6,534 bases of DNA from the NCBI GenBank assembly GCA_035447925.1, contig DAOTHY010000103.1, positions 1 to 6,534 on the forward strand, read 5' to 3'. This stretch comes from JASUTC01 sp035447925 (GTDB lineage: Bacteria > Thermotogota > Thermotogae > MWEM01). Shown here piece after piece: positions 6,529 to 6,534 of the stretch (the first letter of the stretch is position 1; each line of letters starts with the position of its first letter). Both the position numbers and the translations under genes were made by a program. The notes below the pieces were generated by a model. The model had not been told where the DNA came from, searched no databases, and was given only the letters and a program-made list of their open reading frames with translations.

Positions 6529-6534
6529 CATTTT

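Noticed and set aside
1..6534. Mobile element, defence system, CRISPR array or RNA gene
   Set aside because: Both strands were read for transposase or recombinase motifs, regular direct repeats and tRNA-like folds. None was seen; the whole window is filled by six metabolic, transport and TPR/RemA-type genes.

Overview
The window is one uninterrupted block of six genes, all read on the minus strand. Base composition is moderate (somewhat AT-rich by eye) and Shine-Dalgarno sequences are clear. In transcription order, right to left, they are: glycogen synthase (glgA, 6514-5054); a GalT-type nucleotidylyltransferase (5042-4044); a small RemA/DUF370-like protein (4047-3799); a TPR-repeat protein (3786-2095); an SLC45/GPH-like sugar MFS transporter (2098-773); and the first 257 codons of a YrbG-type calcium/sodium antiporter (771 to beyond base 1).

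Spacing is operon-like throughout: an 11-nt gap, a 4-nt overlap, a 12-nt gap, a 4-nt ATGA overlap, and a 1-nt gap. No intergenic stretch is long enough for a conventional promoter plus terminator, so most or all genes are probably co-transcribed from a promoter right of base 6534. No RNA gene, insertion sequence, CRISPR array or transfer signature was seen, and no stretch over 20 bases lacks a gene.

The first genes and the MFS carrier suggest a carbohydrate theme: glycogen synthesis from ADP-glucose, sugar-nucleotide exchange at the sugar-1-phosphate level, and transport of a sugar or glycoside. The cytosolic TPR protein and the RemA-like protein between them have no obvious enzymatic role and could be a regulatory or scaffolding module. 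The antiporter may simply be a passenger.

The organism is a bacterium. The GlgA sequence, and the glgA-galT order as I recall it from Thermotoga, suggest a Thermotogota member or another anaerobic lineage such as Clostridia/Firmicutes. This is a weak assignment from memory.

The features most worth a second look are three. The DUF370 protein keeps the family fold signature but has lost the conserved Arg-Arg pair. The GalT-like enzyme has Cys-Pro-Phe-Asp in place of the usual metal-binding CxxC and sits directly behind glgA. A small hairpin holds the antiporter ribosome-binding site inside the last codons of the MFS gene.
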